Source of the DNA: a virus
Virus record (IMG/VR): IMGVR_UViG_3300032093_000742
Span: 1 to 25,943 of that record
Direction: 5' to 3' (one strand)
Length of the DNA stretch: 25,943 nucleotides
Shown: positions 7,651 to 15,094 of the stretch, one piece after another
How positions within the stretch are numbered: position 1 is the stretch's first letter
How the letters are laid out: each line of letters starts with the position of its first letter
The notes under the pieces: model-generated
What the model saw: the letters and a program-made list of their open reading frames with translations, nothing else
Told to the model about the DNA's origin: nothing
The model's database searches: none
Program-made: the position numbers and the translations under genes

Positions 7651-8831
7651 AATGATGTGGTTAATCCAATGTTAACAACTATTTGCTCTGCGATTCCTAC
7701 AGGAACAATTTTCACCGTAACGTTTAGCGTTGAAGTAGCCAAAACATCTTGATCCGGATTAATTAAAACCTGCGTTGCACTTACCTCACCGTCTGCCTCC
7801 ATTTGTGTGAGAGGGCGTTGAGCCGCGTCAATGTAATAACCGATGCTTTCCGCTTTTAACGTGCCGTCTGCGTTTACAATCACATTACCCTGCAACAATG
7901 GAGTCAAGGCAGAATCAACAAGCCTAATGGCTTTGTCTACAGTTCTGTTCGTCTCAAGCCATGCAAAGTCGTTAGTCGATGCAATAGCGGTCGGGCATCT
8001 TTCAAAGTAAGTCCCGGCTATTTTAGGAACGTATTTACGCGCTATCAAATAACCTTTGTCTTTCAAAGACGCTAATCCCGCCTCGGTCAAAGCAGAAACC
8101 AAGTCACCGTTGGAAAGTGCCGGAACTTCCATCTCAATACCATTTGAGATATTGAAGTTTTGAGGGTTACCGATTGATTGTTCTACGCTTGCCAATGAAG
8201 CCGCACCAACCGCGGCACCTAATGCCGTAATTGAGAAAGCCTTTGCGGTTGCAAGCGCTAGTCCTGCCCCACTTCCAGATTCAGCAACAACTACAGTTAC
8301 TTTTCTTGCTGTAAGCGTACGAAGATCAGTAACCGTAGCCCAACCAGAAACCGCAACAATGGCAGCCATGTTAGCCGCGTAGAATACCGACAACGGCTTA
8401 CCGTCTGCGTCTGCCAATGCTACTATTGCCTGAATTGTCGTTACTTGTGCTGATGCAAAAGTCAAAGCCTCCGCATATACTCCCAATTGCCTGATTTCAC
8501 CTTGAGCGATGTTTACCATAGTGGTAATCTCGGTAAAGGCATAAGTAGAAACCGGGACAGCAAAGTAACCTATCCACAATTCACCTTCTGGATTTATTCG
8601 GAAGTATTCTGAGATGTGATACCAATGCACATCGTGAGCAGCTGATGCCTGTGCAATTCCTAAAGCCTCTGCCTCCGCAAGCGAAAACACTTTTTTTACT
8701 CTGTCACTAGTGCCAAATCCTGACGGCAAAGTGTCATCGAAAAAAAGTAACCCGCTAATTTTATCTTTGTTCAAAGCTCGTCTTCCTAGACCGCCCTGAC
8801 CAACATTTATCGTTACTTTACTTAATGCCAT
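7647..8831 (-). CDS. Tail sheath protein (DUF2586-like)
   Basis: 394 residues. It begins MALSKVTINVGQGGLGRRALNKD, the start I associate with DUF2586 sheath proteins, in which the first strand joins the sheath 'handshake'. Further in are FFDDTLPSGFGTSDRVKKVFSLAEAEALG and a C-terminal domain ending VNVTVKIVPVGIAEQIVVNIGLTTSL-like strands that insert in the neighbouring subunit. This is the strongest evidence that the tail is contractile. It starts 14 bases inside the end of the preceding small gene and is followed by the tube with a four-base overlap. Confidence 0.85.
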   Translation of the reverse strand: MALSKVTINVGQGGLGRRALNKDKISGLLFFDDTLPSGFGTSDRVKKVFSLAEAEALGIAQASAAHDVHWYHISEYFRINPEGELWIGYFAVPVSTYAFTEITTMVNIAQGEIRQLGVYAEALTFASAQVTTIQAIVALADADGKPLSVFYAANMAAIVAVSGWATVTDLRTLTARKVTVVVAESGSGAGLALATAKAFSITALGAAVGAASLASVEQSIGNPQNFNISNGIEMEVPALSNGDLVSALTEAGLASLKDKGYLIARKYVPKIAGTYFERCPTAIASTNDFAWLETNRTVDKAIRLVDSALTPLLQGNVIVNADGTLKAESIGYYIDAAQRPLTQMEADGEVSATQVLINPDQDVLATSTLNVTVKIVPVGIAEQIVVNIGLTTSL

Positions 8832-9060
8832 TCACTTTTATTTTAAAAAGTTGAAGATTATTTTTGAAAGCGTGACTTTGAGCCTTTGAGTAGTTTGCCT
8901 CCCAAAAAACATTCAAATCACTTGACACGTAAGCAAAGGAATCTGCACTAGGCGCGGAGTATTTATTCTGATTATAAAACTTTTCAGCGCTTTCCTGTGA
9001 GTTAATAACAGAAACCAAAGGTTCCTCTGGTTTCTGTTTTTCTTTTGCTTCTTTGTTCAT
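8818..9060 (-). CDS. Small unknown protein between head and tail modules
   Basis: 80 residues, rich in Lys, Glu, Asn and Ser, with no transmembrane segment. It starts at ATG that overlaps the stop of the preceding accessory gene by one base and ends 14 bases inside the sheath gene. The first 15 residues (NKEAKEKQKPEEP) are highly charged and probably disordered; residues 16-80 look globular (SAEKFYNQN, YVSSDLNVFWEANYSKAQSHA). I do not recognise the family. Position suggests a head-tail connector accessory or a small head decoration protein. Confidence 0.65.
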   Translation of the reverse strand: MNKEAKEKQKPEEPLVSVINSQESAEKFYNQNKYSAPSADSFAYVSSDLNVFWEANYSKAQSHAFKNNLQLFKIKVNGIK

Positions 9061-9404
9061 TAGTCAATCTGACGTGGTGTAGCAACCGGTTTGAATGTTA
9101 CGCCATCGTAAATAAATAAAGTTTGGAATGTTTTACCCGCAACTCCTGTTAGGGTTGGTGCGGTAAATCCTGTCCCGAAAGTTGTAACCTCTGTTGCGTT
9201 AGATGTAGTTTGCACAATCAACTCCGAACCGATTGGCACTTCGCTATCAATTGTTAAGTTGATAGTCATTGCACCAGTTAATGTACCGGGATCAAGAATT
9301 GTTTTGTTTGAACGAATTGTCACCGCTAATGTAGCCGCGAATACAGGGCGTAAAACCTCTGCCGGGCCGAATGGGTAGTTAATCACTCCTATTGTCTCTG
9401 CCAT
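9060..9404 (-). CDS. Probable head decoration / structural protein
   Basis: 114 residues with a strong beta pattern: AEVLRPVFAATLAVTIRSNKT, LTGAMTINLTIDSEVPIGSELIVQT, TFGTGFTAPTL, FQTLFIYDGVTFKPV. It is 11 bases downstream of the capsid gene. Small all-beta proteins in this slot are often capsid decoration proteins or head-fibre subunits. No catalytic motif is seen. The alternative is a fibre-base protein similar to the 'carbohydrate-binding' repeats seen in phage appendages. The family is not recognised with certainty. Confidence 0.6.
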   Translation of the reverse strand: MAETIGVINYPFGPAEVLRPVFAATLAVTIRSNKTILDPGTLTGAMTINLTIDSEVPIGSELIVQTTSNATEVTTFGTGFTAPTLTGVAGKTFQTLFIYDGVTFKPVATPRQID

Positions 9405-9415
9405 AAAATTATTTT

Positions 9416-10360
9416 TTAAGCGTTATTTTCGAAAAGTAAAACAATACCTTTTTTGTCGTTACGTGCCGGTGAAGCCCCGAACATTGCCAATGAAGACATA
9501 ATGTTTCCGTAGTATTCAGGCTTGTATTCAGACACATCCGTTCTGATTGCACCCATTGCCAAACGCACATAATTAGGCGAGTAGAACAATGCCGCGTTTT
9601 GATCGTTAGCAGCCTCGGCTGCACCCTCTGCTTTCAATACGTCTGAGTTATTAAGCAACAAAGCCTCACTCCTAACGTACCAATCGAAACCAAAAGCACG
9701 AGCAAGCACACCTCCGGGTAGGCTATTTCTTCCTACACCAGCCCTGTCCGCATCTGTAAATTGCGCAAGTTTCAAAAGGTCTGTTTTCATGGAGTAAGGA
9801 ATAACCGCTACGCCCATCAAATCCTCATTTTCAGGAAGTACGTCTTGCTTATGGAAAATCTGCTGCACGTTTGCGATGTCATTGATTGAAACAGAAGCCC
9901 TGTTTCCAGTCTGAACTCCGTTTTTGGATTCAACGGCTCTTGTCGTTCCGGTTGTGGGTACAATTGCACCGGCTGACAGGCCAGTAGCCCATTTCACCAA
10001 AGTTCTTTTTGCGGCCTTCTCGCGAATGGCCATGATGTGATCCTTTAAAAGGTCGGCTCTTTTGTTCATTCCGCCCATCTCCAAAAGCACCTCAATGTTT
10101 TTCAATAGGGTAGGGTTTGAAGTAAGCTCTTCAAGATCGTAAGAATGAGGGGTGTCACTTCTTTGAGAAATAGGAGCCGGTAAGGCAACGCGGTTAACCT
10201 CAACGCCTGGAATAGCTCCAGCGTTATGAAGTTCAACGGTGTTGTTGTTTACCTTGTCGTCATCTCTTTTTGCTCTTGACATGAACCCTGTGGAAGGGAA
10301 AAGATTTGGGATGATTTCGGTAGTGAAGTACCTGGTCAATAATTCTGAACCTGCTGCCAT
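9416..10360 (-). CDS. Major capsid protein
   Basis: 314 residues, the expected size for an HK97-fold capsid protein of Mu-like type. The N-terminus is GSELLTRYFTTEIIPNLFPSTGFMSRA, and the spine-helix-like region AIREKAAKRTLVKWATGLSAG lies near residues 112-132. A later stretch reads MGVAVIPYSMKTDLLKLAQFTDADRAGVG, and the C-terminal strand is MGAIRTDVSEYKPEYYGNIMSSLAMFGAS. It follows the protease/scaffold gene with a 1-base gap and precedes the decoration candidate, so the order protease, capsid, decoration is kept. It does not have an obvious protease-cleaved delta domain at its N-terminus, which fits a separate scaffold protein. Confidence 0.85.
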   Translation of the reverse strand: MAAGSELLTRYFTTEIIPNLFPSTGFMSRAKRDDDKVNNNTVELHNAGAIPGVEVNRVALPAPISQRSDTPHSYDLEELTSNPTLLKNIEVLLEMGGMNKRADLLKDHIMAIREKAAKRTLVKWATGLSAGAIVPTTGTTRAVESKNGVQTGNRASVSINDIANVQQIFHKQDVLPENEDLMGVAVIPYSMKTDLLKLAQFTDADRAGVGRNSLPGGVLARAFGFDWYVRSEALLLNNSDVLKAEGAAEAANDQNAALFYSPNYVRLAMGAIRTDVSEYKPEYYGNIMSSLAMFGASPARNDKKGIVLLFENNA

Positions 10361-10361
10361 G

Positions 10362-10832
10362 TTATTTTACGTTTTTTTGTTTTTCTTGATATTCATTTGC
10401 GAGTTTCGCAAACAGGGCGGGGTCATTTTCTGCGATTTCTGCCAACTTTTTAGGATCGCGGTTTGCAAGCTCCTCATAAGTAAGGCCTGATTTTTTGTCC
10501 TCAAATCCAGCTACTACCGACACTTTTTTAGTGGGTGTGATAGCGTCAATAAGCGATTTAGCGTTGTCAAAATCAGCGTTAGCCGTCTTTTCCCATGCTT
10601 GGATAACTTCGGGCTTGTCGGCAATCTTACCAGCCTTTACAGCCTCGCTTACCAATTCCTTTGCCTTTACTCCGTTAACCACTTTTTCAGCGTTGGCCTC
10701 CGATGCTGCCAGACTTTGCTTTAAAGTCTCGTTTTCTTTCTTCAACGCCTCGGCATCCGCCTTGAGTTGAACCGCGTTGCTCACGCTTTCCATTTCGGTT
10801 TTACCACCGAATAGCTTGTTGAAAATTTCCAT
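10362..10832 (-). CDS. Nested in-frame scaffold protein (internal start)
   Basis: Inside the protease gene, codon 216 is ATG at 10832 (MEIFNKLFGGKTE), preceded on the coding strand by an almost pure A/C stretch (AAAACAACAAACAAAAAAAG), the type of A-rich initiation region used in Bacteroidetes. Starting there gives a 156-residue protein holding only the helical scaffold. Lambda Nu3 and Mu gpZ are produced in the same nested way from the protease gene. The internal start is inferred from sequence context. Confidence 0.6.
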   Translation of the reverse strand: MEIFNKLFGGKTEMESVSNAVQLKADAEALKKENETLKQSLAASEANAEKVVNGVKAKELVSEAVKAGKIADKPEVIQAWEKTANADFDNAKSLIDAITPTKKVSVVAGFEDKKSGLTYEELANRDPKKLAEIAENDPALFAKLANEYQEKQKNVK

Positions 10833-11477
10833 TTCTTTTTTTGTTTGTTGTTTTGGTTCTTGTTCTTGTATTGAATTATAAACAGCAAACATTTCCTCAA
10901 GCGTTGCGCTCGCTTCAATCTTTGCCGTCTTGTTTGTTGTGATAATCTTGTCAACTATGCCCTTCTCAAGCATCTGGGATGAGTCAAAGAAATAATCTTT
11001 GCCCGAATCCATCATGTCGTTTATTTCCTCGTCCGTAAATTTGGTTCGAGCCTTTAGTAATGATTTGAATTGAGCTCTGATAACCTCAAGAAATTGTTTG
11101 CTACCTCCCTTGGGAGCGTGGATCATTGCGGTTGAGTAGTCATTAGCTGACCGTGATCCTTGCTTACCTAGCATCAAAGCGATGCCCGCCATTGAAGCCG
11201 CTAACCCTACGTTAATAGTTTCTGCTTCAGTCGCTATAATGGCATCAATTATAGACCACCCATCAATGACACGGCCTCCGATTGAATTGATCTTTACTTT
11301 GACTTGGTAGCCCTGCGACTTCCAGTAGTACATTTCTTCGGCAAATTGCGCCCCTGAAATGAATGGATCTGGGTTTTCGTCTTTCCCGATATGGGCATTA
11401 AGAAGCATAAAGACCTCATTACCAATGACTTTATCGGTAAAAACAAGGTCTTTTCTATCTTTGATACTGTGTTCCAA
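10362..11477 (-). CDS. Prophage ClpP/S49-like head maturation protease fused to scaffold
   Basis: 371 residues, TTG start at 11477 chosen because it lies just downstream of the promoter at 11502-11531. Residues 1-180 are a ClpP-like domain: INSIGGRV (63-70, oxyanion strand), GLAASMAG with catalytic Ser95, MIHAP with His120, and an Asp near 170 (DYFFDSSQMLEKGIVDKI). Residues about 216-371 are a charged helical scaffold with coiled-coil pattern (AEALKKENETLKQSLAASEA). This matches lambda C/Nu3 and Mu I/Z, in which the protease removes the scaffold from the procapsid. Capsid gene follows after one base. The catalytic Asp is an educated guess. Confidence 0.85.
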   Translation of the reverse strand: MEHSIKDRKDLVFTDKVIGNEVFMLLNAHIGKDENPDPFISGAQFAEEMYYWKSQGYQVKVKINSIGGRVIDGWSIIDAIIATEAETINVGLAASMAGIALMLGKQGSRSANDYSTAMIHAPKGGSKQFLEVIRAQFKSLLKARTKFTDEEINDMMDSGKDYFFDSSQMLEKGIVDKIITTNKTAKIEASATLEEMFAVYNSIQEQEPKQQTKKEMEIFNKLFGGKTEMESVSNAVQLKADAEALKKENETLKQSLAASEANAEKVVNGVKAKELVSEAVKAGKIADKPEVIQAWEKTANADFDNAKSLIDAITPTKKVSVVAGFEDKKSGLTYEELANRDPKKLAEIAENDPALFAKLANEYQEKQKNVK

Positions 11478-11501
11478 ATTGGGAATCGGTTATCTTTAGT
11501 A

Positions 11502-11531
11502 CAAAGATATTCCTAATTTTGGAATTTACAA
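11502..11531 (-). promoter_or_regulatory. Bacteroidetes-type promoter for capsid-tail operon
   Basis: On the minus strand, TTG (11531-11529), a 19-bp spacer, then TATCTTTG (11509-11502) fit the Bacteroidetes consensus TTTG/TTG N19-21 TAnnTTTG. A start of transcription about 7 bases on would leave an 18-20 base leader before the TTG start codon of the protease gene. Two inverted repeats overlap it: ATTCC-N7-GGAAT (11509-11525) in the spacer and TATCTTT-N5-AAAGATA (11491-11509) over the -7 element and start region, which look like operators. Confidence 0.7.
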
Positions 11532-11544
11532 TATTTTGGGAAAA

Positions 11545-12009
11545 TTATTTTTTAGGTGTGCTGAACTGTGATTGGTCAAACAATTCGTCAATTAAAGCGG
11601 TTCTGAACGAATCTTTTTTGTACTCATAATAGTATGCTCCAGAGTTCATAATAGAAAATTTTAGTGTGTGCTTTCTGTTTAACAGTGCGTGCCCCAATTC
11701 GTGCATTATTAATCTTTCTACAAAAATAGTATCTCCATCTGTAAGGAATTTTTGGTAATGCTTTCTGTTTATGACAACGACTATCTGATTCCCAACCATT
11801 TGAACCTCTCCCAGATTGGAGGGGTCAACCGCATGATCATCTACAATTGCAATGAGATTATTTTTTTGTAATGAGATTCCTCTTTTTGAACCCTCTTGAT
11901 AGAATTTATCTACAGATTGCTTTAATAAAGGATCTATTTTAAACTCGACCTCTTGATCAAAAGAATCGCATGACACAAAAAGCAAAAAAGCAAACAATAA
12001 TTTTTTCAT
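11545..12009 (-). CDS. Lipoprotein zinc metallopeptidase (HExxH)
   Basis: 154 residues. The first 14 residues (MKKLLFAFLLFVSC) form a lipoprotein signal peptide with the lipobox Cys14 followed by Asp15. The core holds HELGHALLNRKH at residues 103-114: HExxH for zinc (His103, Glu104, His107) and a likely third ligand His114, one residue later than in classic metzincins, then SIMNSG with a Met-turn-like Met121. Similar small 'HELGH...SIM' proteins occur in Bacteroidetes genomes. The start overlaps the fibre stop by one base. It would be exported and membrane-anchored, so it is not a head protease; host-envelope modification, lysis help, or superinfection exclusion are open. Substrate unknown. 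Confidence 0.8.
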   Translation of the reverse strand: MKKLLFAFLLFVSCDSFDQEVEFKIDPLLKQSVDKFYQEGSKRGISLQKNNLIAIVDDHAVDPSNLGEVQMVGNQIVVVINRKHYQKFLTDGDTIFVERLIMHELGHALLNRKHTLKFSIMNSGAYYYEYKKDSFRTALIDELFDQSQFSTPKK

Positions 12010-12890
12010 TAGTCTGTATAGAATCTTACTACATCTAAATTGACGCTGCTTATTGCTGTTCCTGTCGCTCCATCAAATACAACGGTACCATTAGCATTGA
12101 CAGATAAAACCCCGATAATTCTAATGGAAGCATTGAAGCAATTTAAAGAGTACCTAACTTGTTGGGCTGGCCTAAATCCAACCGGAAGAGTTCCAATCAA
12201 TCCATTGCTACCTGTGTAGGTAGTTCCGTTTGTGTGAACTTCGCCAGTAAGAGCAACCTCTCCAAGAGTGCTTTTTCTATACTTCGCTGCAAAGTTCTGA
12301 GTTGTCCAAGGAGCAGTGTACGATAAGTTTGCCCAAGCATCTTGAGCCGCGTTTGCTTTAAATCCAAGTGCCGTAACCAAAGCTGCTTGTGTTACAGCCC
12401 CGTCCGTATTACTTGCGGCTACGTTTGCGTAAAGTTTTGTTAATCCTAACTTTGTTGCATTTGCCACGCTAAATCTTCTATCATTAGCAGCGGCCACCGA
12501 TGCAATAGTAATCTCCTGACCCGATCCGTCAACGGTCGCGCTAACCTCTGCTTTCCTTTCGACAATAAACGTCTTGTTAAGAGTGTCTTGAAACGCTCTT
12601 ACAATGTTTGTAGGTGTTGCGGCCTTAATGTACTTTGGGAAAGTCTGATTGGTTACCGCATCGACACGCATAAACTCGCCATTGAGATATACTATACCAG
12701 CAGTCATGTCGAAGTTTCCAACGTTTGGCGTTACAACGCAACCAGAAACTATTACACCTTCTGCATCGTCATTGTATTGCGATAGCATAGCCTGTAATGC
12801 CGCCCATATTTCGCCTTGAAAAACATCATTCAAATCCTCGTTTGAAAATGGTGCACCCCCGGAGGGCATTGGATTATTTAGTTTTCTCAT
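12009..12890 (-). CDS. Tail fibre
   Basis: 293 residues. N-terminal residues 1-70 (SNEDLNDVFQGEIWAALQAML, then NFDMTAGIVYLNGEFMRVDAV) match the baseplate-attachment part of fibres. The middle has helical, repetitive Ala/Asn-rich segments (AASNTDGAVTQAALVTALGFKANAAQDAW) resembling phage-fibre repeats, and the C-terminal 90 residues form the beta-rich head (LPVGFRPAQQVRYSL, IIGVLSVNANGTVVFDG). The gene follows the baseplate proteins by one base. The head would bind the receptor. No chaperone gene of the Mu gpU type is obvious beside it, although the lipoprotein next door may have replaced that slot. Confidence 0.75.
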   Translation of the reverse strand: MRKLNNPMPSGGAPFSNEDLNDVFQGEIWAALQAMLSQYNDDAEGVIVSGCVVTPNVGNFDMTAGIVYLNGEFMRVDAVTNQTFPKYIKAATPTNIVRAFQDTLNKTFIVERKAEVSATVDGSGQEITIASVAAANDRRFSVANATKLGLTKLYANVAASNTDGAVTQAALVTALGFKANAAQDAWANLSYTAPWTTQNFAAKYRKSTLGEVALTGEVHTNGTTYTGSNGLIGTLPVGFRPAQQVRYSLNCFNASIRIIGVLSVNANGTVVFDGATGTAISSVNLDVVRFYTD

Positions 12891-12891
12891 T

Positions 12892-13347
12892 TTAGTATGT
12901 TTCTATTATGAATCTTGTGCCAGCTAATTTTATCAACTCCGTTTCGCTTTTTACCCTTCTCTCTAGCTCTGCCGTGTGTAGCGAAATCGGTATTAAAACC
13001 TTAAAGTCATAAGTCACGTCAACCTTCTCAGACGTGTTGAAAAAGTAAAACGGATCTGATTCAGCGGTGTTGAAAAAGTGTTGTTTGGTTAGCTCCGAAT
13101 TGTTGTAAAAGAATATTTTATTGGTGTCATCAAAACTATTCTCAATCAAAATTTTTGGGTCAACTGTAATGGAAAAAAGGTCGTTTAACCCTGCCGCTAA
13201 AACCATCTTTTGACCGTTGAACTTAGCAGATTTTTTCATCAACGTATCAAAGGCATCCATTTCAGCAGTCAATGACTGCAATGGAAACAGCAAAGCCGCT
13301 AAGAATTCCTTAACCGATGTACCTACTTGTAAAACTATATCAGTCAT
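12892..13347 (-). CDS. Baseplate-associated unknown protein
   Basis: 151 residues, starting MTDIVLQVGTSVKEFLAALLFPLQSLTAEMD, with a helical N-terminus and a mixed C-terminal half (YDFKVLIPISLHTAELERRVKSETELIKLAGTRF). It lies between gp25-like and fibre genes, the place of Mu gp48 or P2 gpI, proteins linking fibre and wedge. It is shorter than gpI (about 180-200 residues) and I cannot confirm homology. Overlaps the gp25-like gene by eight bases and precedes the fibre by one base. Confidence 0.6.
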   Translation of the reverse strand: MTDIVLQVGTSVKEFLAALLFPLQSLTAEMDAFDTLMKKSAKFNGQKMVLAAGLNDLFSITVDPKILIENSFDDTNKIFFYNNSELTKQHFFNTAESDPFYFFNTSEKVDVTYDFKVLIPISLHTAELERRVKSETELIKLAGTRFIIETY

Positions 13348-13684
13348 TCAGTTTTATCCTTATTTTATTGACAATGATCTCTGGGAACCCTTTTGCGTTA
13401 ACAAAAGCATTTTTAAAGATGTCAGAGGTTAATTGAATTCTTATAGCCCTTTCAATTTCAGCAGCCGTTGACGTGGAGTGTAAAAATTTAAATATTCCAA
13501 CACCCAAAGCCGGAAATTCCTTCCAATGACCTGGCGAACTTACGACTATGTAACCAATCGCTGCGTTATCTGTTTCGCCCGTTTTAAAGTCATCGTTTGC
13601 CTCCACAAATCCAAGATCGCGCAGTACAGGCGGAAGTAATAACTCCGCTTGAATTGACCATGTAAGATTTGTGTATAAGCTCAT
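13340..13684 (-). CDS. Baseplate wedge, gp25/GPW-like
   Basis: 114 residues. It contains SSPGHWKEFPALGVGIFKFLHS (about 50-70), the family signature region with the Pro-Gly-x-x-x-x-x-Pro-xx-Gly-xx-Gly motif, and a following AEIERAIRIQLTSDIFKNAF helix typical of gp25-like (Mu gp46, P2 W) proteins. The C-terminal strand is IIVNKIRIKLND. It is an essential wedge part in every contractile tail and is adjacent to the baseplate J gene, as in other systems. Overlaps the upstream J gene by four bases. Confidence 0.8.
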   Translation of the reverse strand: MSLYTNLTWSIQAELLLPPVLRDLGFVEANDDFKTGETDNAAIGYIVVSSPGHWKEFPALGVGIFKFLHSTSTAAEIERAIRIQLTSDIFKNAFVNAKGFPEIIVNKIRIKLND

Positions 13685-14550
13685 AATGTTTCCTCCGCCA
13701 TTGTGATAGTATTTGTCAGTAAATTACCAGAAGTGTCTTCCGAAATTAAATAGCCCGCTACCGTGGTATAAAATCCCTGCACGTCAATAACCGTAGCTGA
13801 TGCCAAAGGAGTAGCCGCTTCTCTGGCTTTTACCTCGGTTAAAACAATCCTAGAAACCCCATCAACAGCCTGCACCGCATCAATAAGTTTTATCATAAAC
13901 ACCGTCCCGTCAAAAGCCTCTGATTGAAAGGTGCTAAAGAAATTATTTATAGCAGCAATTACGTTTGTCTTCACGGTAGCCTCTACAAATTGACCAAAGA
14001 AATACACTGTAGCCTGTACCCTCATTCTATCCGGGTTAAGGTTTACAAAAGTAGTCCTCACCCCCGCGAACCCTACGCCTTCTGTTGATCCAGTTCCAAA
14101 CCAGTAATTTTGTAGAGCTGTTAATTCGGGCGCAGACAATGGCGTTAATGATGGAGCTATTCCTTTTGCAACTTTAATTGCAAGGTCACCGCTTCCAAGC
14201 TGTTTAACGGAGCATTGCGTTACAATTCTAGCTGATTCGTCAACAGGTACGTAGGTAGGCACGAAGTTAACAAGTGTTACAACGTCACCGTATTGAAAGT
14301 TTAGTATTTGCCTTTGCACCCATTTTGCGTTTCCAGAAATAGCCTGATCGCGAAGCGTTGTGATCTCTGACTTCGTGACATCAAGTATTGTTTCGAAGGT
14401 AAAGATGGCCGCAGCCACCACATAGATAATCACGTTAAAGATTGAAACCTTACTGCCGCCCTCCTCTGGGAATAGGTAGGCATCTAGTGACGGGTAAGTC
14501 CTAATGTTTGTTTTTATTACCTCCTTAATAGCTTCTAATGATCTTGCCAT
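13681..14550 (-). CDS. Baseplate wedge protein J (Mu gp47-like)
   Basis: 289 residues. The N-terminal segment (ARSLEAIKEVIKTNIRTYPSLDAYLFPEEGGSKV) and the middle RDQAISGNAKWVQRQILNFQYGDVVT are recognisable J-type features. The remainder is beta-rich (MRVQATVYFFGQFVEATVKTNVIAAINNFF; FDGTVFMIKLIDAVQAVDGVSRIVLTEV), the usual end of baseplate J proteins where DAVQAVDGV precedes the closing strands. The family is usually 300-380 residues, so this is somewhat short. It precedes gp25-like; in Mu the order is gp46 then gp47, so here the order is inverted. It starts one base after the neighbouring stop. Confidence 0.75.
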   Translation of the reverse strand: MARSLEAIKEVIKTNIRTYPSLDAYLFPEEGGSKVSIFNVIIYVVAAAIFTFETILDVTKSEITTLRDQAISGNAKWVQRQILNFQYGDVVTLVNFVPTYVPVDESARIVTQCSVKQLGSGDLAIKVAKGIAPSLTPLSAPELTALQNYWFGTGSTEGVGFAGVRTTFVNLNPDRMRVQATVYFFGQFVEATVKTNVIAAINNFFSTFQSEAFDGTVFMIKLIDAVQAVDGVSRIVLTEVKAREAATPLASATVIDVQGFYTTVAGYLISEDTSGNLLTNTITMAEETL

Positions 14551-14551
14551 A

Positions 14552-15094
14552 TTATATTTCGGTTACTACCTGTCCGGTAGGTACATTTTCCACATCTACA
14601 GCGTTTGCCGTCCCGTTGTATCGGCTGTTAATTGAAACCCTTAATCTAGTTCGATAGTCACGGGTCGGGATTTCCACGTTGTTAAAGTTTTCGTCAAAGT
14701 CCGTTTGAATTTCCTGAAAAGTTGTGAATGTTAGCCCGCTTATGGTCGTGGGTGCCATTAACTGAATAGACTGATCGAACGTATCCGCAAAGTCAAAGGT
14801 GTCCAACCGCTCAAACTTGTAGCTTTCAATTCCGAAACGAAAACGAACTGTTAAAAGGTAATCCTTTATTCCAAGCGGCAAATTATTCGTTTCGTTTACG
14901 ATAAATTCAACAAAGCAAGCAGGGTAAGGAAAAGGTTTCTCGGTACGATAGCCATAACGCGATCCGGTCGTACCGTCTTTTCGGTCGTTATGCTCGTTGC
15001 TGTTCACGAATTGATTATTGAACATCCTAACGGTTTTAATCGCGGGGACTTCCGTGTTTATTCGTGCTTTGATAAATTCAAAAAAGGCTTTCAT
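14552..15094 (-). CDS. Tail terminator-like protein (Mu gp37 slot)
   Basis: 180 residues. FEFIKARINTEVPAIKTVRMFNNQF opens with a helix and a strand like those of tail-terminator or gp37-type proteins, followed by PYPACFVEFIVNETNNL and LLTVRFRFGIESYKFERLDTFDFADTFDQSIQL. The overall alpha-beta layout and its place after the Mu G-like gene fit a neck/tail terminator. It ends near the baseplate block, one base from gene J. I cannot prove homology by eye. Confidence 0.55.
   Translation of the reverse strand: MKAFFEFIKARINTEVPAIKTVRMFNNQFVNSNEHNDRKDGTTGSRYGYRTEKPFPYPACFVEFIVNETNNLPLGIKDYLLTVRFRFGIESYKFERLDTFDFADTFDQSIQLMAPTTISGLTFTTFQEIQTDFDENFNNVEIPTRDYRTRLRVSINSRYNGTANAVDVENVPTGQVVTEI

Noticed and set aside
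9409-9624. 71-codon minus-strand frame overlapping the capsid gene
   Set aside because: It is in another frame of the capsid gene, with Thr/Arg/Leu-rich shadow composition.
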